This document shows, piece after piece, positions 8,828-17,604 of a stretch of 64,000 nt of DNA. The DNA is from Candidatus Poribacteria bacterium (lineage in GTDB: Bacteria; Poribacteria; WGA-4E; WGA-3G): NCBI GenBank assembly GCA_958295945.1, contig OY282386.1, positions 496,001 through 560,000 on the forward strand, in the 5' to 3' direction. The notes beneath the pieces are model-generated. The model did no database searches, was not told the origin of the DNA, and saw only the letters and a list, made by a program, of their open reading frames with translations. A program made the translations under genes and the position numbers. Position 1 is the first letter of the stretch; each line of letters opens with the position of its first letter.

Positions 8828-10471
8828 CTATTCTTCAGTAATTTGGATTAATTGATTCACATTTCTGCCTTTGAGCGTAGTTACAGTCCCACTTTGCCAG
8901 GTCACCTCGATCTCTTCTACTATCGTATCGTTCTTTAAACCAAATATGGTAGTTAACTCACTTTGAGAACAATAACTTGATCCACTTTTTACAGTCTTTG
9001 TCTGTGTACCAATCGCAGATTTGATTCGGATTTTTGCACCAATTCCATTGCGATTGCTTTTCTTTCCAATCAGTTCTATTTTTATCCAATTATTACGATT
9101 TCCGCCATCATTACGAAATAAATGTGCTGCACCGTTTGATGTAGTGACAAGTATGTCAAGGTCTCCATCGTTATCAATATCTGCATAAGCAGCCCCTCGT
9201 CCAACGACAGGTTTACCTAAATCATTGCCAACTTTGTCCAAAACATCTGCGAACTTACCACCTGTTAAGTTACGAAATAGATGCGGGGGTTGTGCATAAG
9301 TGACTTCACTCTGAACACTGTTTATATCTGTTTCAACATGTCCGTTTGCTGTAAATATATCAACATAACCATCAAGGTCAAAATCAAAGAAAAAGCAACC
9401 GAACGTTAGCGTCAATAGACTTGAATGACCAATTTGTGCTACGGGCGCGTCGTCTACGAAAAAACCATCATCGTTGTGATAGAGATTTAACATTTCGTTG
9501 GAAAAATTACCTATGATCAGACTTTCTCTACCAATACGATCATAGTCAGCTGCATCAACACCCATGGCACCCGTTGCAACACCACTTTCATTATATGCAA
9601 CTGCTGCCAACATACCTACTTCAATGAACGTTCCATCCCCATTATTCTGATATAACTTATTGGGTTGTGTATCGTTGGCTTCAAAAATGTCGGGGAGACC
9701 ATCTTGATTGTAATCAAGAATACATACACCTAAAGATTTGCTGAATGGATCGCTAATCCCAGCTTGACGGGATACATCAACAAATGTGCCATTTCCCCGG
9801 TTGCGAAAGAGTTTACTTGCCTGACCTTTGTAAGATTCGGGTGTACAATAGGATTTGTTCTTCCCATCTAATGTACAGAAAAGGTCTGTCTCAATTGTCC
9901 ATTCAACGTAATTTGCTACATAGATATCAAGATGTCCATCCTGATTGTAATCAACCCATGCACAACTTGTACCAAAACCCGGGTTAATAATACCTGCTTT
10001 TTCAGTCACATCCAGAAATGTACCATCTCCTCTGTTTTTGAAGAGTCTATCTGAGTTGAGACAACTCAGGTAAATGTCATTATTTCCATCGTTATCGTAA
10101 TCAGCAACTGCGACACCCATACCGTACATCAATTTATTCAAACCAGAAGAAGTCGTAACATCTGTGAAAGTTCCGTCCTGGTTATTCTTATAGAGTGCAG
10201 GGGTTTGCGATTTACCTGTTTTCTGATTCTCCCAATCCATTCCATTTACAAGGAAAATGTCCTGCCATCCATCATTATTATAATCAATAAAGGCACATCC
10301 GGATCCCATTGTTTCTGGCAGATATTTTTTACCGAATGCACCATTATTGTGGATGAAAGTAATCCCTGCTTCTCTGGTGATATCTGTGAATTGTGGCAGT
10401 TGTTCTGCTTGAATATCCACTGTCAAGAGAAAGAAATAAACAAATAAAGAAAATGTCAGAATAAGCTTCAT
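8828..10471 (-). CDS. Secreted FG-GAP/VCBS repeat protein with ASPIC/UnbV domain (CRTAC1-like)
   Basis: 547 residues if the ATG at 10471 is used; that start puts MKLILTFSLFVYFFLL, a clear signal peptide, at the N-terminus, whereas the longer frame to 10555 adds 28 residues with no signal-like character. The body is a chain of FG-GAP/VCBS calcium-binding blades (repeated DYDNDGNNDIYLS, DYNQDGHLDIYVA, DFDLDGYVDIFTA, DIDNDGDLDILVT), each beginning 'F.DVT...G' , forming an integrin-like beta-propeller. The last ~90 residues (NWIKIELIGKKSNRNGIGAKI ... EIEVTWQSGTVTTL) are an ASPIC/UnbV domain. Such proteins are exported and common in Planctomycetes, Acidobacteria and Poribacteria; their ligand is unknown. 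Confidence 0.88.
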   Translation of the reverse strand: MKLILTFSLFVYFFLLTVDIQAEQLPQFTDITREAGITFIHNNGAFGKKYLPETMGSGCAFIDYNNDGWQDIFLVNGMDWENQKTGKSQTPALYKNNQDGTFTDVTTSSGLNKLMYGMGVAVADYDNDGNNDIYLSCLNSDRLFKNRGDGTFLDVTEKAGIINPGFGTSCAWVDYNQDGHLDIYVANYVEWTIETDLFCTLDGKNKSYCTPESYKGQASKLFRNRGNGTFVDVSRQAGISDPFSKSLGVCILDYNQDGLPDIFEANDTQPNKLYQNNGDGTFIEVGMLAAVAYNESGVATGAMGVDAADYDRIGRESLIIGNFSNEMLNLYHNDDGFFVDDAPVAQIGHSSLLTLTFGCFFFDFDLDGYVDIFTANGHVETDINSVQSEVTYAQPPHLFRNLTGGKFADVLDKVGNDLGKPVVGRGAAYADIDNDGDLDILVTTSNGAAHLFRNDGGNRNNWIKIELIGKKSNRNGIGAKIRIKSAIGTQTKTVKSGSSYCSQSELTTIFGLKNDTIVEEIEVTWQSGTVTTLKGRNVNQLIQITEE

Positions 10472-10592
10472 TGCTGAAGTAATATACGAATTGACATATA
10501 CATCAACTCGGTATTTGACAGGAATAGAATTGCAGATTATAATTCCTTTTTCCATTTCTTACCAGTATGCAAGTGAGTATTTATTCATTCAC

Positions 10593-11294
10593 TTACTTCA
10601 TTTTAAGTTTTCCCCACGTAGTTGTGAGTTTATCTTTCGGTGCAACATCAAACGGTTTTCCAGGACCACCATCTGGTATATTATCACCTATAATTTCAAC
10701 ATTATCAAACCTGGAGCGCGAACCGCCTATAACAAAACCTGCTTGTCCACCACTTAATGGTGCAGGGTCCACCGCTTTAAACACTGTGTCGTCAATATGA
10801 AATTCAAGTGTCCCATCTTCATTTACAATTGCCTTAAGATCATACCAGACTCCCTTTTCAACAACGAAATTGAATACTACTGATCCACCTCCAGGCACAC
10901 CTTTAATGATCCTTGCAGTATTGTGTATATAATCAACCATAAACACATACCGACTATCTTCATCACCTCTATCGTGCAAAGTCAACCCAAATGAGGATTG
11001 ATCTTCTTTATCCTCTTCCAACATGGCACGGCAGGATACACTATAGAATTCCCATTCTATGTCACCAGTAAGCCATAAACTCCAAAAACCTTCAATGAAT
11101 ATTTCCCCAACTGCTTCACCATCATTGATCCACCATTTTTCTAACTGTTTATCTTCATTATATACTTCCCACTCATTTGTTTTATTATCTTCAAAATCGT
11201 CACGCCACGTTCCTGCAAATACTGATGAAATTAGAAAAATTGATAATCCTAACAGAATGAGAGAAATTTTTGAGCGAATACCAATTTTCATCAT
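10593..11294 (-). CDS. Secreted concanavalin-like / 3-keto-disaccharide-hydrolase-like domain protein
   Basis: 233 residues with an N-terminal signal peptide (SKISLILLGLSIFLISSVFA) followed by a single ~190-residue jelly-roll-like domain: GTWRDDFEDN at its start, FGLTLHDRGDEDSRYVFMVDY in the middle, and GGQAGFVIGGSRSRFDNVEI near its end. This order is that of DUF1080/LamG-type laminin-G-like carbohydrate-associated domains. No catalytic residues can be assigned, and the protein may simply bind glycans. A purine-rich AAAGGA precedes the start; a second ATG follows directly, so the exact start is uncertain by one codon. It lies upstream of and in the same direction as the FG-GAP gene. Confidence 0.65.
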   Translation of the reverse strand: MMKIGIRSKISLILLGLSIFLISSVFAGTWRDDFEDNKTNEWEVYNEDKQLEKWWINDGEAVGEIFIEGFWSLWLTGDIEWEFYSVSCRAMLEEDKEDQSSFGLTLHDRGDEDSRYVFMVDYIHNTARIIKGVPGGGSVVFNFVVEKGVWYDLKAIVNEDGTLEFHIDDTVFKAVDPAPLSGGQAGFVIGGSRSRFDNVEIIGDNIPDGGPGKPFDVAPKDKLTTTWGKLKMK

Positions 11295-11308
11295 TTTTTT
11301 CCTTTATC

Positions 11309-11852
11309 AATCTTAGGTGTCAAAACCCCGTTGCTTTAGCTCGGGGATGTAGACACCGCTCCTGTATTGTGTCAAGGAAAAGCCTTGACTTTGTTCAATA
11401 AATGTGGTATTCTGTTCCTATCAACTGGATAGGAGAGCAATCACCTACGTTCTGTAGGTGTCCTATCCAATCCGATTGCTCGGACAGAGTTGATGTTGAT
11501 AACCTCAACAATACCACATTCGGTTGTGTTCATTGCAAGTTGTGATCCTTGCCAGTCGTTTGTGATGAGTTCTGCATTCGCTATATAGGATTGTGTAGGT
11601 GTTCCCTCCACAACTGCGAAATAAACAGAACGCAAAACTAAAGTATCTGGGTCGCTCAGTGGGGCTTCATAAGGACCCTGTTAGTCGTGTCTTGGCGGGC
11701 ACCCACACAGTTGCTGTGCAGGTCAACTTGACTTAAAATCAAGTGAGTATGCTATAAGCATATAAAAGATGCCCACACTTTCAAAAAACGGAGGGTGTCC
11801 GTGAGAAAGTGACCTAAAGGAAACCCCATCCTTTAGGTTGGGGAGCCGTCAT
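11309..11852 (-). mobile_element. Decayed IS200/IS605-like element (TnpB-type remnant, MITE-like)
   Basis: This ~540-bp block has ends typical of IS200/IS605-group elements: on the minus strand one end reads CCCCGAGCTAAAGCAACGGG followed by GTTTTGACA, and the other end contains the hairpin CCCCA-TCCTTTAGGT-TGGGG (11824-11843) followed by AGCCGTCA. Inside is a minus-strand frame (11441-11635, 64 codons, ending AIGLDRTPTERR) that could be the last part of a TnpB; no full TnpB or Y1 transposase TnpA is present. An inner hairpin ACTTGA...TCAAGT lies near 11730-11748. The element ends one base before the stop codon of the helicase gene. Exact boundaries and strand are uncertain because both ends have similar hairpins. 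Confidence 0.5.
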
Positions 11853-14800
11853 TTAATCTACAATGCAGTTATCTTGTATATTTGAATATTGACAAAAACT
11901 ACAATGTGAAAGGTTCTTTTCAAAGCTTTCCTGCTGCATTGAATTAATTATTGTCGTCCACTTCTCTGAAATTTCCTGAAAATCAGTATCATTATAACAT
12001 ACTGTATGATACTCATTCAAAGAAGTATTGAAACAATGGACTGAAATACTTTGTTGTTCAGGATAGGATTTATGTAGTATCTGACAGATAAGTTCCATTT
12101 CAGGTTCATAATTTCTGCCTTCAAACTGTTTATTTGTAGTAAAAATGACTCCATTCCAATTACCAGATTGGTCTTTGAATATTCTGTCAATTCTACATGA
12201 GATTAACTGTCCACACATATTCGCGTGTATAGAACGATATTTTTCTGAATTAGTTGACCTATGTATTATTTCTGCTAATTCAGATCCTTGATAGTTCATT
12301 ATGTGTTCCATAATCCGTTCTCTTTGCTCAGCAGTCAGTGTTTCACTATTCGTATCAGGATAACTCTCAAATGCGCGGTCTATCATACTGTCAAGGTAGT
12401 GTCTATCTTGTCGATCATTAGAACGTAAAAGAACATTACGTACAACATATTCTAATGTCTCATCATTTCTATCAGATTGTAATTTATCAAACGAAGGTAT
12501 TCGTAATATATGTTCTAATTGGTATCGTAATGGACATCTGGCATAATTGGCAAGTTCAATAACAGAATAGGATTTTCCGATGAACTCTTGTTGTAATGTC
12601 AGTGTTGGTAATTTGGGAAACTCTACGTCGTCTTCATCATGAGAGAGTTGTTCAGGAAGTGAAGTTACATCAATTTTATGAATAATTGGTATATTCAGTT
12701 GGACACGATTTCGTATTATGGGTTGATTAGAATACTCAACAACATCCACTTCTAAGTTGACACTTTCATCATCATTATTTATTTCAAGATGTTCAAACAA
12801 CCAATTCAATAAATCGCCTATTTTACCGTAATGATTGAGTGCCCCAGAAAGCACAAGCCGATCTCTTGCTCGTGTGGCAGCGACATAAAACAATCTCTTC
12901 TTTTCTGCTTCATCTTTATCCTTAGCACGCGTCTTCATCATATCTACAATTTCAGGTTCAGATTTTGTATAATCCTCATCAGGTTTAAGAGGACTAAAAC
13001 CGATACCAATCTTTTCATCAATAAATGGTTCAGATGATGAACGGCCACGACGATGAAGGCATGGGAGTATTACAACTGGAAATTCTTTCCCTTTTGATGA
13101 ATGGACTGTCATAATTTCCACTGATCCACTTGTATTTTCTATCGGTGCTTGTCCTTCACGGGGTTCATCAGTGATTAACATGTCTAAAAAAGATATGAAA
13201 TCAGTAAGAGTCTGACTGTTTTCATCACTATCAAATTGTCTTGCAAGGTCTAATAGTTTCTGATAATTTGCAAACCTTTGCTGTCCTTGATGACCTAAAT
13301 TTAATGTTCCAATTAATCCTGTTTCATCGACAACATTTTGTATCAATTGATTCACTGGCATACGGTGTGCATATTGAATCTGATTCTCAATTATCTCAAT
13401 TGCTTTTTGTAATTGTACAGAAGAAGTCTCAAAACATTTTGCCTTCTCCCAGAAACTTTTACCACTTTGAATTGAGATTTCATACAACTCTGTATCAGAA
13501 ATACCAAATGCCGGACCGCGTAATGTACCTACAAGTGAGGTATGATTGTTATCTGGTTTATTAAGAAAATTAAGGTAGTTCCAGATATCATAGATTTCTT
13601 GTCGTTGATAGAAGCCGACACCACCAGTGGTTAGATATGGTATACTTGCAGAAATTAAAGCCTCTTCAAGGTCAGGAAGATGTGTTCTACTACGGATCAA
13701 AATTGCAATGTTCTCATACTTTATGCCATCCGCAACCAAAGTATTTATGTAATGTGCTATAAGTCTATATTCGCTAACTGGTTCATCACCCTTATTCCCC
13801 ATCAAGATTTCTACAGAACCATCTTCGTTGTCCGTACGTGCTTTAGTCAATGCATCAAATGGCACATCGTATTCAGTCTGTGTGCCATCATCCATCAAAC
13901 TTTTAAAAAAGTGATTGACAAATCCTACAGGTTTCCGCAGTGAACGGAAGTTCTCTTTGAGTTCAATATTTTCTCCACCGTTTTCTTCAATAATCGTTCT
14001 TGTTTTATCAAAGATACGCACATCAGCACCACGAAATCCGAAAATGCTCTGTTTCGGATCGCCAACGATAAATAAATTTGCATCTTGAAGTTGATTTGTC
14101 AACAACATAACCAATTCATATTGCACCTCATTTGTATCTTGATATTCATCGATCATGAAGTATTTATGTCGATCTACCAATCTTTTTCGGATGTTCTCAT
14201 TATGTTTTAATAAATCTCGTGTCATCAACTGTAGATCGGTGAAGTCAAGTTTGCCTTGTGCAAGCTTGGTATTTTGGTAGTCGTTTTTGACACTTTTATA
14301 TAGGGTAAACAGATGTTTCGTAGTTTCCAACATAAATAGATCATCTGTTTCTGTATCTTCACTATCAAGTTGTGGAGCAGATTTTATCTTTGTTGCAACC
14401 GATACTAAATTATCAATTTCCTCTTGAAGTTCAGACACATCTACACGACTGCCTAAAAAATCCCTTTTTGCGATTTTATTTTCTGAAGTGGTAATCAAAG
14501 GTGCAATCTCATTCAACAAGTTCCGAACGTCAGGTGAACGTGGATTTCTATCTGATAACATTTCTAATTTTGATCTTAAAATCTCAACTTCGGTGGAGTT
14601 TTTGCCTGTTGCTATCTGCAACACAGAAAACAGTGATTGAAGAAATTCATCAATATCAGTTTCAGAAGGTAACCCCTCAAGAAACGCATCTTTCCACTCT
14701 GTAGGTAATTCACCATTACTGCTACCTGCATAAATACTGCCTAAGAGTGGATCAACTATATCCCGTTTTTCTATCAGAGTTGAGAAAAGATCAAATAATT

Positions 14801-15284
14801 GTGAGCGATTGCCATATCTTTGGAGTGAATTTCGTAAAGCTTCGTAATGTGGATGACTTGGATTAGTGGCAATCTCTCTCAGGTTTTCCTGTATAGTTTG
14901 ATTGAGAAGAAGTTTCTGATCAATACCCTGAACGATACTGAAGTTTGCAGGGACTCCTGCTTGAAAAGGAAATTCTCTGAGTATATTTCCACAAAAGGAG
15001 TGGATTGTTGATATTGGAGCAGCATTCATCTGCTCAATATGTCTTTTCCGTATCTCTGCATTCTGTGGTTTATTTAATTCCTTAATAATTTTGTCTTTCA
15101 TTTCAGCAGCTGCTTTGTCAGTAAAAGTAATAGCAACCACCTGATCCGGACTGACATTTTCTTGTTTAAGTATCTTAAGATAACGATCCACTAAAACGGT
15201 GGTCTTACCAGATCCTGCCCCCGCAGTTACGCAAATGTGTCGATCTATATCTAATGCACTTTGTTGATTCGGTGTTAGGTCCAT
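11853..15284 (-). CDS. UvrD/RecB-like helicase-nuclease, AddA-type
   Basis: 1143 residues, the size of AddA, the helicase subunit of the AddAB double-strand-break resection enzyme. Superfamily 1A motifs are complete: GAGSGKTTVLVDRYL (Walker A), FTDKAAAEM (Ia), FMIDEYQDTNEVQ (II), GDPKQSIFGFRGAD (III), TVHSSKGKEFPVVILP (V) and YVAATRARDRLVLSGA (VI). The C-terminal ~200 residues resemble the RecB-like nuclease region, with ARCPLRYQL and HCSFCQYSNIQDNC giving four cysteines that could hold an Fe-S cluster. The nuclease core keeps the IDR aspartate but reads FTTNKQ where active members have 'iiDyKT', so nuclease activity may be lost. No addB is visible nearby. The gene ends at the decayed IS element. 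Confidence 0.85.
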   Translation of the reverse strand: MDLTPNQQSALDIDRHICVTAGAGSGKTTVLVDRYLKILKQENVSPDQVVAITFTDKAAAEMKDKIIKELNKPQNAEIRKRHIEQMNAAPISTIHSFCGNILREFPFQAGVPANFSIVQGIDQKLLLNQTIQENLREIATNPSHPHYEALRNSLQRYGNRSQLFDLFSTLIEKRDIVDPLLGSIYAGSSNGELPTEWKDAFLEGLPSETDIDEFLQSLFSVLQIATGKNSTEVEILRSKLEMLSDRNPRSPDVRNLLNEIAPLITTSENKIAKRDFLGSRVDVSELQEEIDNLVSVATKIKSAPQLDSEDTETDDLFMLETTKHLFTLYKSVKNDYQNTKLAQGKLDFTDLQLMTRDLLKHNENIRKRLVDRHKYFMIDEYQDTNEVQYELVMLLTNQLQDANLFIVGDPKQSIFGFRGADVRIFDKTRTIIEENGGENIELKENFRSLRKPVGFVNHFFKSLMDDGTQTEYDVPFDALTKARTDNEDGSVEILMGNKGDEPVSEYRLIAHYINTLVADGIKYENIAILIRSRTHLPDLEEALISASIPYLTTGGVGFYQRQEIYDIWNYLNFLNKPDNNHTSLVGTLRGPAFGISDTELYEISIQSGKSFWEKAKCFETSSVQLQKAIEIIENQIQYAHRMPVNQLIQNVVDETGLIGTLNLGHQGQQRFANYQKLLDLARQFDSDENSQTLTDFISFLDMLITDEPREGQAPIENTSGSVEIMTVHSSKGKEFPVVILPCLHRRGRSSSEPFIDEKIGIGFSPLKPDEDYTKSEPEIVDMMKTRAKDKDEAEKKRLFYVAATRARDRLVLSGALNHYGKIGDLLNWLFEHLEINNDDESVNLEVDVVEYSNQPIIRNRVQLNIPIIHKIDVTSLPEQLSHDEDDVEFPKLPTLTLQQEFIGKSYSVIELANYARCPLRYQLEHILRIPSFDKLQSDRNDETLEYVVRNVLLRSNDRQDRHYLDSMIDRAFESYPDTNSETLTAEQRERIMEHIMNYQGSELAEIIHRSTNSEKYRSIHANMCGQLISCRIDRIFKDQSGNWNGVIFTTNKQFEGRNYEPEMELICQILHKSYPEQQSISVHCFNTSLNEYHTVCYNDTDFQEISEKWTTIINSMQQESFEKNLSHCSFCQYSNIQDNCIVD

Positions 15285-15323
15285 TGATTGATTTTTCGCA
15301 GTTGTGACTTAATTTGTATGCTT

Positions 15324-16394
15324 CTAATTCATTGGTAATGGAACAACGGATTCTGGAGATATTGATATACTAACGGATTCTCCCTGTTTAACGGGATCTG
15401 TCCCAGGGTTATGTATAATTGCTTTTAGTTTCAGTATATCTCCTATCCTCAGTTCATATTCTTCAGTTCTTCCCAGATATGTGATAGAACCAACTGTGGC
15501 GGTTAGTTGGTTTAAACCAGTATTTCCATTGATATGAATGGTCTCTGGACGAATAGAACAACTGACTTCCTGTCCAGGTGTCAAATTGTGGTGAATGCTT
15601 TCTGTATGGAGGACACCAACTTCAGTTTCAATTGTCGCTTTACCATCTGTGATATCTTTGATATTACCAGATATAAAGTTCGTTTCGCCAACAAAACTTG
15701 CCACAAAAGAATCAGCAGGATGTTGATAGATTTCACGGGGTGTACCGACTTGTATAAAGACACCATCTTTCATGATTGCCATGCGGTCTGCCATAGAAAT
15801 TGCTTCTACTTGATCGTGGGTTACATAGATTGTAGTGATTTTCGTTCTACGGTGAATTTCTTTGATCTCTTCGCGTAAGTTTTGACGTAGTGCAGCATCT
15901 AAATTACTTAAAGGTTCATCAAGCAGTAATACACTCGGTTCAATAACCATTGCACGTGCTAATGCTATACGTTGTTGTTGTCCACCTGATAATGTATTAA
16001 CCGGTCTGTCTCTAAATTCAGACATTTCCACCATTTCAAGCACTGTCCCTATTCTTTCATTCCGAATCGGTTTTTCAAGTTTGCGAAGCTGCAGTCCATA
16101 TTCAATATTTTCACCAACTGTCATGTGAGGCCACAGCGCATAATTTTGAAATACCATACCTGTATTACGTTGATGGGGTGGCACATTGATCATATCCAAA
16201 TCGTCAAACATAAGTCGCCCCACATCAGGACGATAGAACCCAGCAATCACACGGAGAAGTGTTGATTTCCCACAACCCGAAGGTCCCAATAGAAAAAATA
16301 GTTCACCCGACTCAATCGTCAAAGAAACATCATTAACTGCATAAGTCGTCCCAAATGCTTTTGTAATATGGTTTAACGCTACACAAACTGACAT
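15324..16394 (-). CDS. ABC transporter ATPase, PotA/FbpC/UgpC-like with TOBE domain
   Basis: 356 residues. The ATPase domain shows GPSGCGKSTLLR (Walker A), the Q-loop FQNYALWPHMTV, LSGGQQQRIALARAMV (signature), VLLLDEPLSNLDAALR (Walker B/D-loop) and THDQVEAI (switch His). The C-terminal ~110 residues (GETNFISGNI ... SCSIRPETIHI) are the TOBE_2 substrate/regulatory domain found in importers of iron(III), polyamines, sulfate or sugars. It would energise uptake from the inner face of the membrane. No permease is adjacent; a matching kind of binding lipoprotein lies 3.6 kb away on the other strand, so pairing with it is only a guess. Confidence 0.9.
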   Translation of the reverse strand: MSVCVALNHITKAFGTTYAVNDVSLTIESGELFFLLGPSGCGKSTLLRVIAGFYRPDVGRLMFDDLDMINVPPHQRNTGMVFQNYALWPHMTVGENIEYGLQLRKLEKPIRNERIGTVLEMVEMSEFRDRPVNTLSGGQQQRIALARAMVIEPSVLLLDEPLSNLDAALRQNLREEIKEIHRRTKITTIYVTHDQVEAISMADRMAIMKDGVFIQVGTPREIYQHPADSFVASFVGETNFISGNIKDITDGKATIETEVGVLHTESIHHNLTPGQEVSCSIRPETIHINGNTGLNQLTATVGSITYLGRTEEYELRIGDILKLKAIIHNPGTDPVKQGESVSISISPESVVPLPMN

Positions 16395-16486
16395 AGAAGT
16401 GGCACCTAATTAACGTGAGTTCGATATAAAGGTTAGAAAAACCGATACAATATATCACATTTATCACAGATTTGATGACGGGCATG

Positions 16487-16646
16487 TTCTTGCACTCCAG
16501 TGGAGTGCTATGTCTATAGAAAATCCAAACACAAAGTTCTTGCACTCCAGCGGAGTGCTATGTGTGATAATCTCACATACCGCTCCGCTGGAGCGGAAAC
16601 ACTGGTTCGGATGGATACTATAAACATATTGCTCCGCTGGAGCAAA
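16487..16646. repeat. Cluster of four short palindromic repeats
   Basis: The region 16395-16781 has no gene but holds four hairpin-forming units: two direct copies of TTCTTGCACTCCAGYGGAGT (16487 and 16537) and two units built on CTCCGCTGGAG (16582-16597 and 16631-16643). The base pairs flanking the CTCC/GGAG core change together: A-T in the first two, G-C followed by C-G in the third, and G-C followed by T-A in the fourth. That compensatory pattern suggests the folded form matters. There is no CRISPR-like regular spacing and no cas gene. Confidence 0.7.
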
Positions 16647-16781
16647 GAAGGTGTTTTGGGTTATGTTGGAACTGCTTTTGTTCAATTGAATTCCCCTGAT
16701 GAACCAATCTCTTATATTCGAACTCACGTTAATTACTTTTTCTTTATTCCTACAAAATGTATCCCACTTTACAGTATATTT

Positions 16782-17594
16782 TTATTCAATAACATCCTTT
16801 ACACAACGAAAACCGATTGTACTACCTGAGGTGAGATGGTACCATCTATCAGCAACACGCAAATCTTCACTGCTACCGCCCCATCCACCTCCTCGCAAGA
16901 TACGAAAGTTCTCATTATCTGGTGCAGATTCTCTTCCATATTTAGGATTATTTTTTGATGACACAGAATAGAACTCTGCACTGTATTCGTCAAAGCACCA
17001 TTCCCAAACATTACCTGCCATATCATATAGACCAAACCCATTTGGTGAAAAACTACCGACAGGAGATGTCCATCTCCAAATATCTACACCTTCTTCACCA
17101 CCATAATTCGCATCGTTATGTGTAATTGTATCACCAGAAGGAAACTTTTTTCTAATCAAATGACCACGTGCAGCATACTCCCATTCTGCTTCAGTAGGAA
17201 GACGTTTATTTGCCCATTTCGCATAAGTCATCGCATCAACCCACTTAATATTTACGACGGGGTTATCTGGTTGATTGAACTTCTCGTCGTGCCATAGTGG
17301 AGGTGGTGGATAGTTTGTTGCCATAACAAACTGTTGGTATTTTGCATTGGTAACCTCAAAAATATCAATATAGAATGCATCAATATACACTTCGTGCACA
17401 GGTAATTCATCGGCATCCCCTAAATGTTCATCAGGATTTCCCATTAAAAATGTGCCAGATGGAATTAACTGCATCTCCGCATTATCAATTTGTGAAACTA
17501 TTCTTTCATCTAATTCCTTTGATACATCGGTAACTTGAGCACTATCCATACAAGCGCATAACAGAGTAAATGAAATTATATAAACATACTTCAT
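16782..17594 (-). CDS. Formylglycine-generating-enzyme-like (SUMF1) lipoprotein, lacks catalytic cysteines
   Basis: 270 residues from the ATG at 17594, which gives a lipoprotein signal (YIISFTLLCAC, lipobox LCAC); the frame runs open further upstream into selA, which I regard as non-coding. The domain is the SUMF1/FGE-sulfatase fold: IPSGTFLMGNPDEH at the start, RLPTEAEWEYAARG, YDMAGNVWEWCFDEY and LRGGGWGG...GFRCVKD at the end. True formylglycine-generating enzymes carry two cysteines in the 'RGGSWLC....C' stretch; here that segment reads RGGGWGGSSEDLRVADRW with none, so it should not oxidise sulfatase cysteines. Lies 10 nt after selA and is probably in the same transcript. More likely an exported binding or accessory protein. 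Confidence 0.8.
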   Translation of the reverse strand: MKYVYIISFTLLCACMDSAQVTDVSKELDERIVSQIDNAEMQLIPSGTFLMGNPDEHLGDADELPVHEVYIDAFYIDIFEVTNAKYQQFVMATNYPPPPLWHDEKFNQPDNPVVNIKWVDAMTYAKWANKRLPTEAEWEYAARGHLIRKKFPSGDTITHNDANYGGEEGVDIWRWTSPVGSFSPNGFGLYDMAGNVWEWCFDEYSAEFYSVSSKNNPKYGRESAPDNENFRILRGGGWGGSSEDLRVADRWYHLTSGSTIGFRCVKDVIE

Positions 17595-17604
17595 TTTATC
17601 TTCG

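Noticed and set aside
16487-16646. CRISPR-like array
   Set aside because: Units are palindromic, irregularly spaced and in both orientations, with no spacers of constant length and no cas genes. The GCGCGC array at 52 kb fails for the same reasons.
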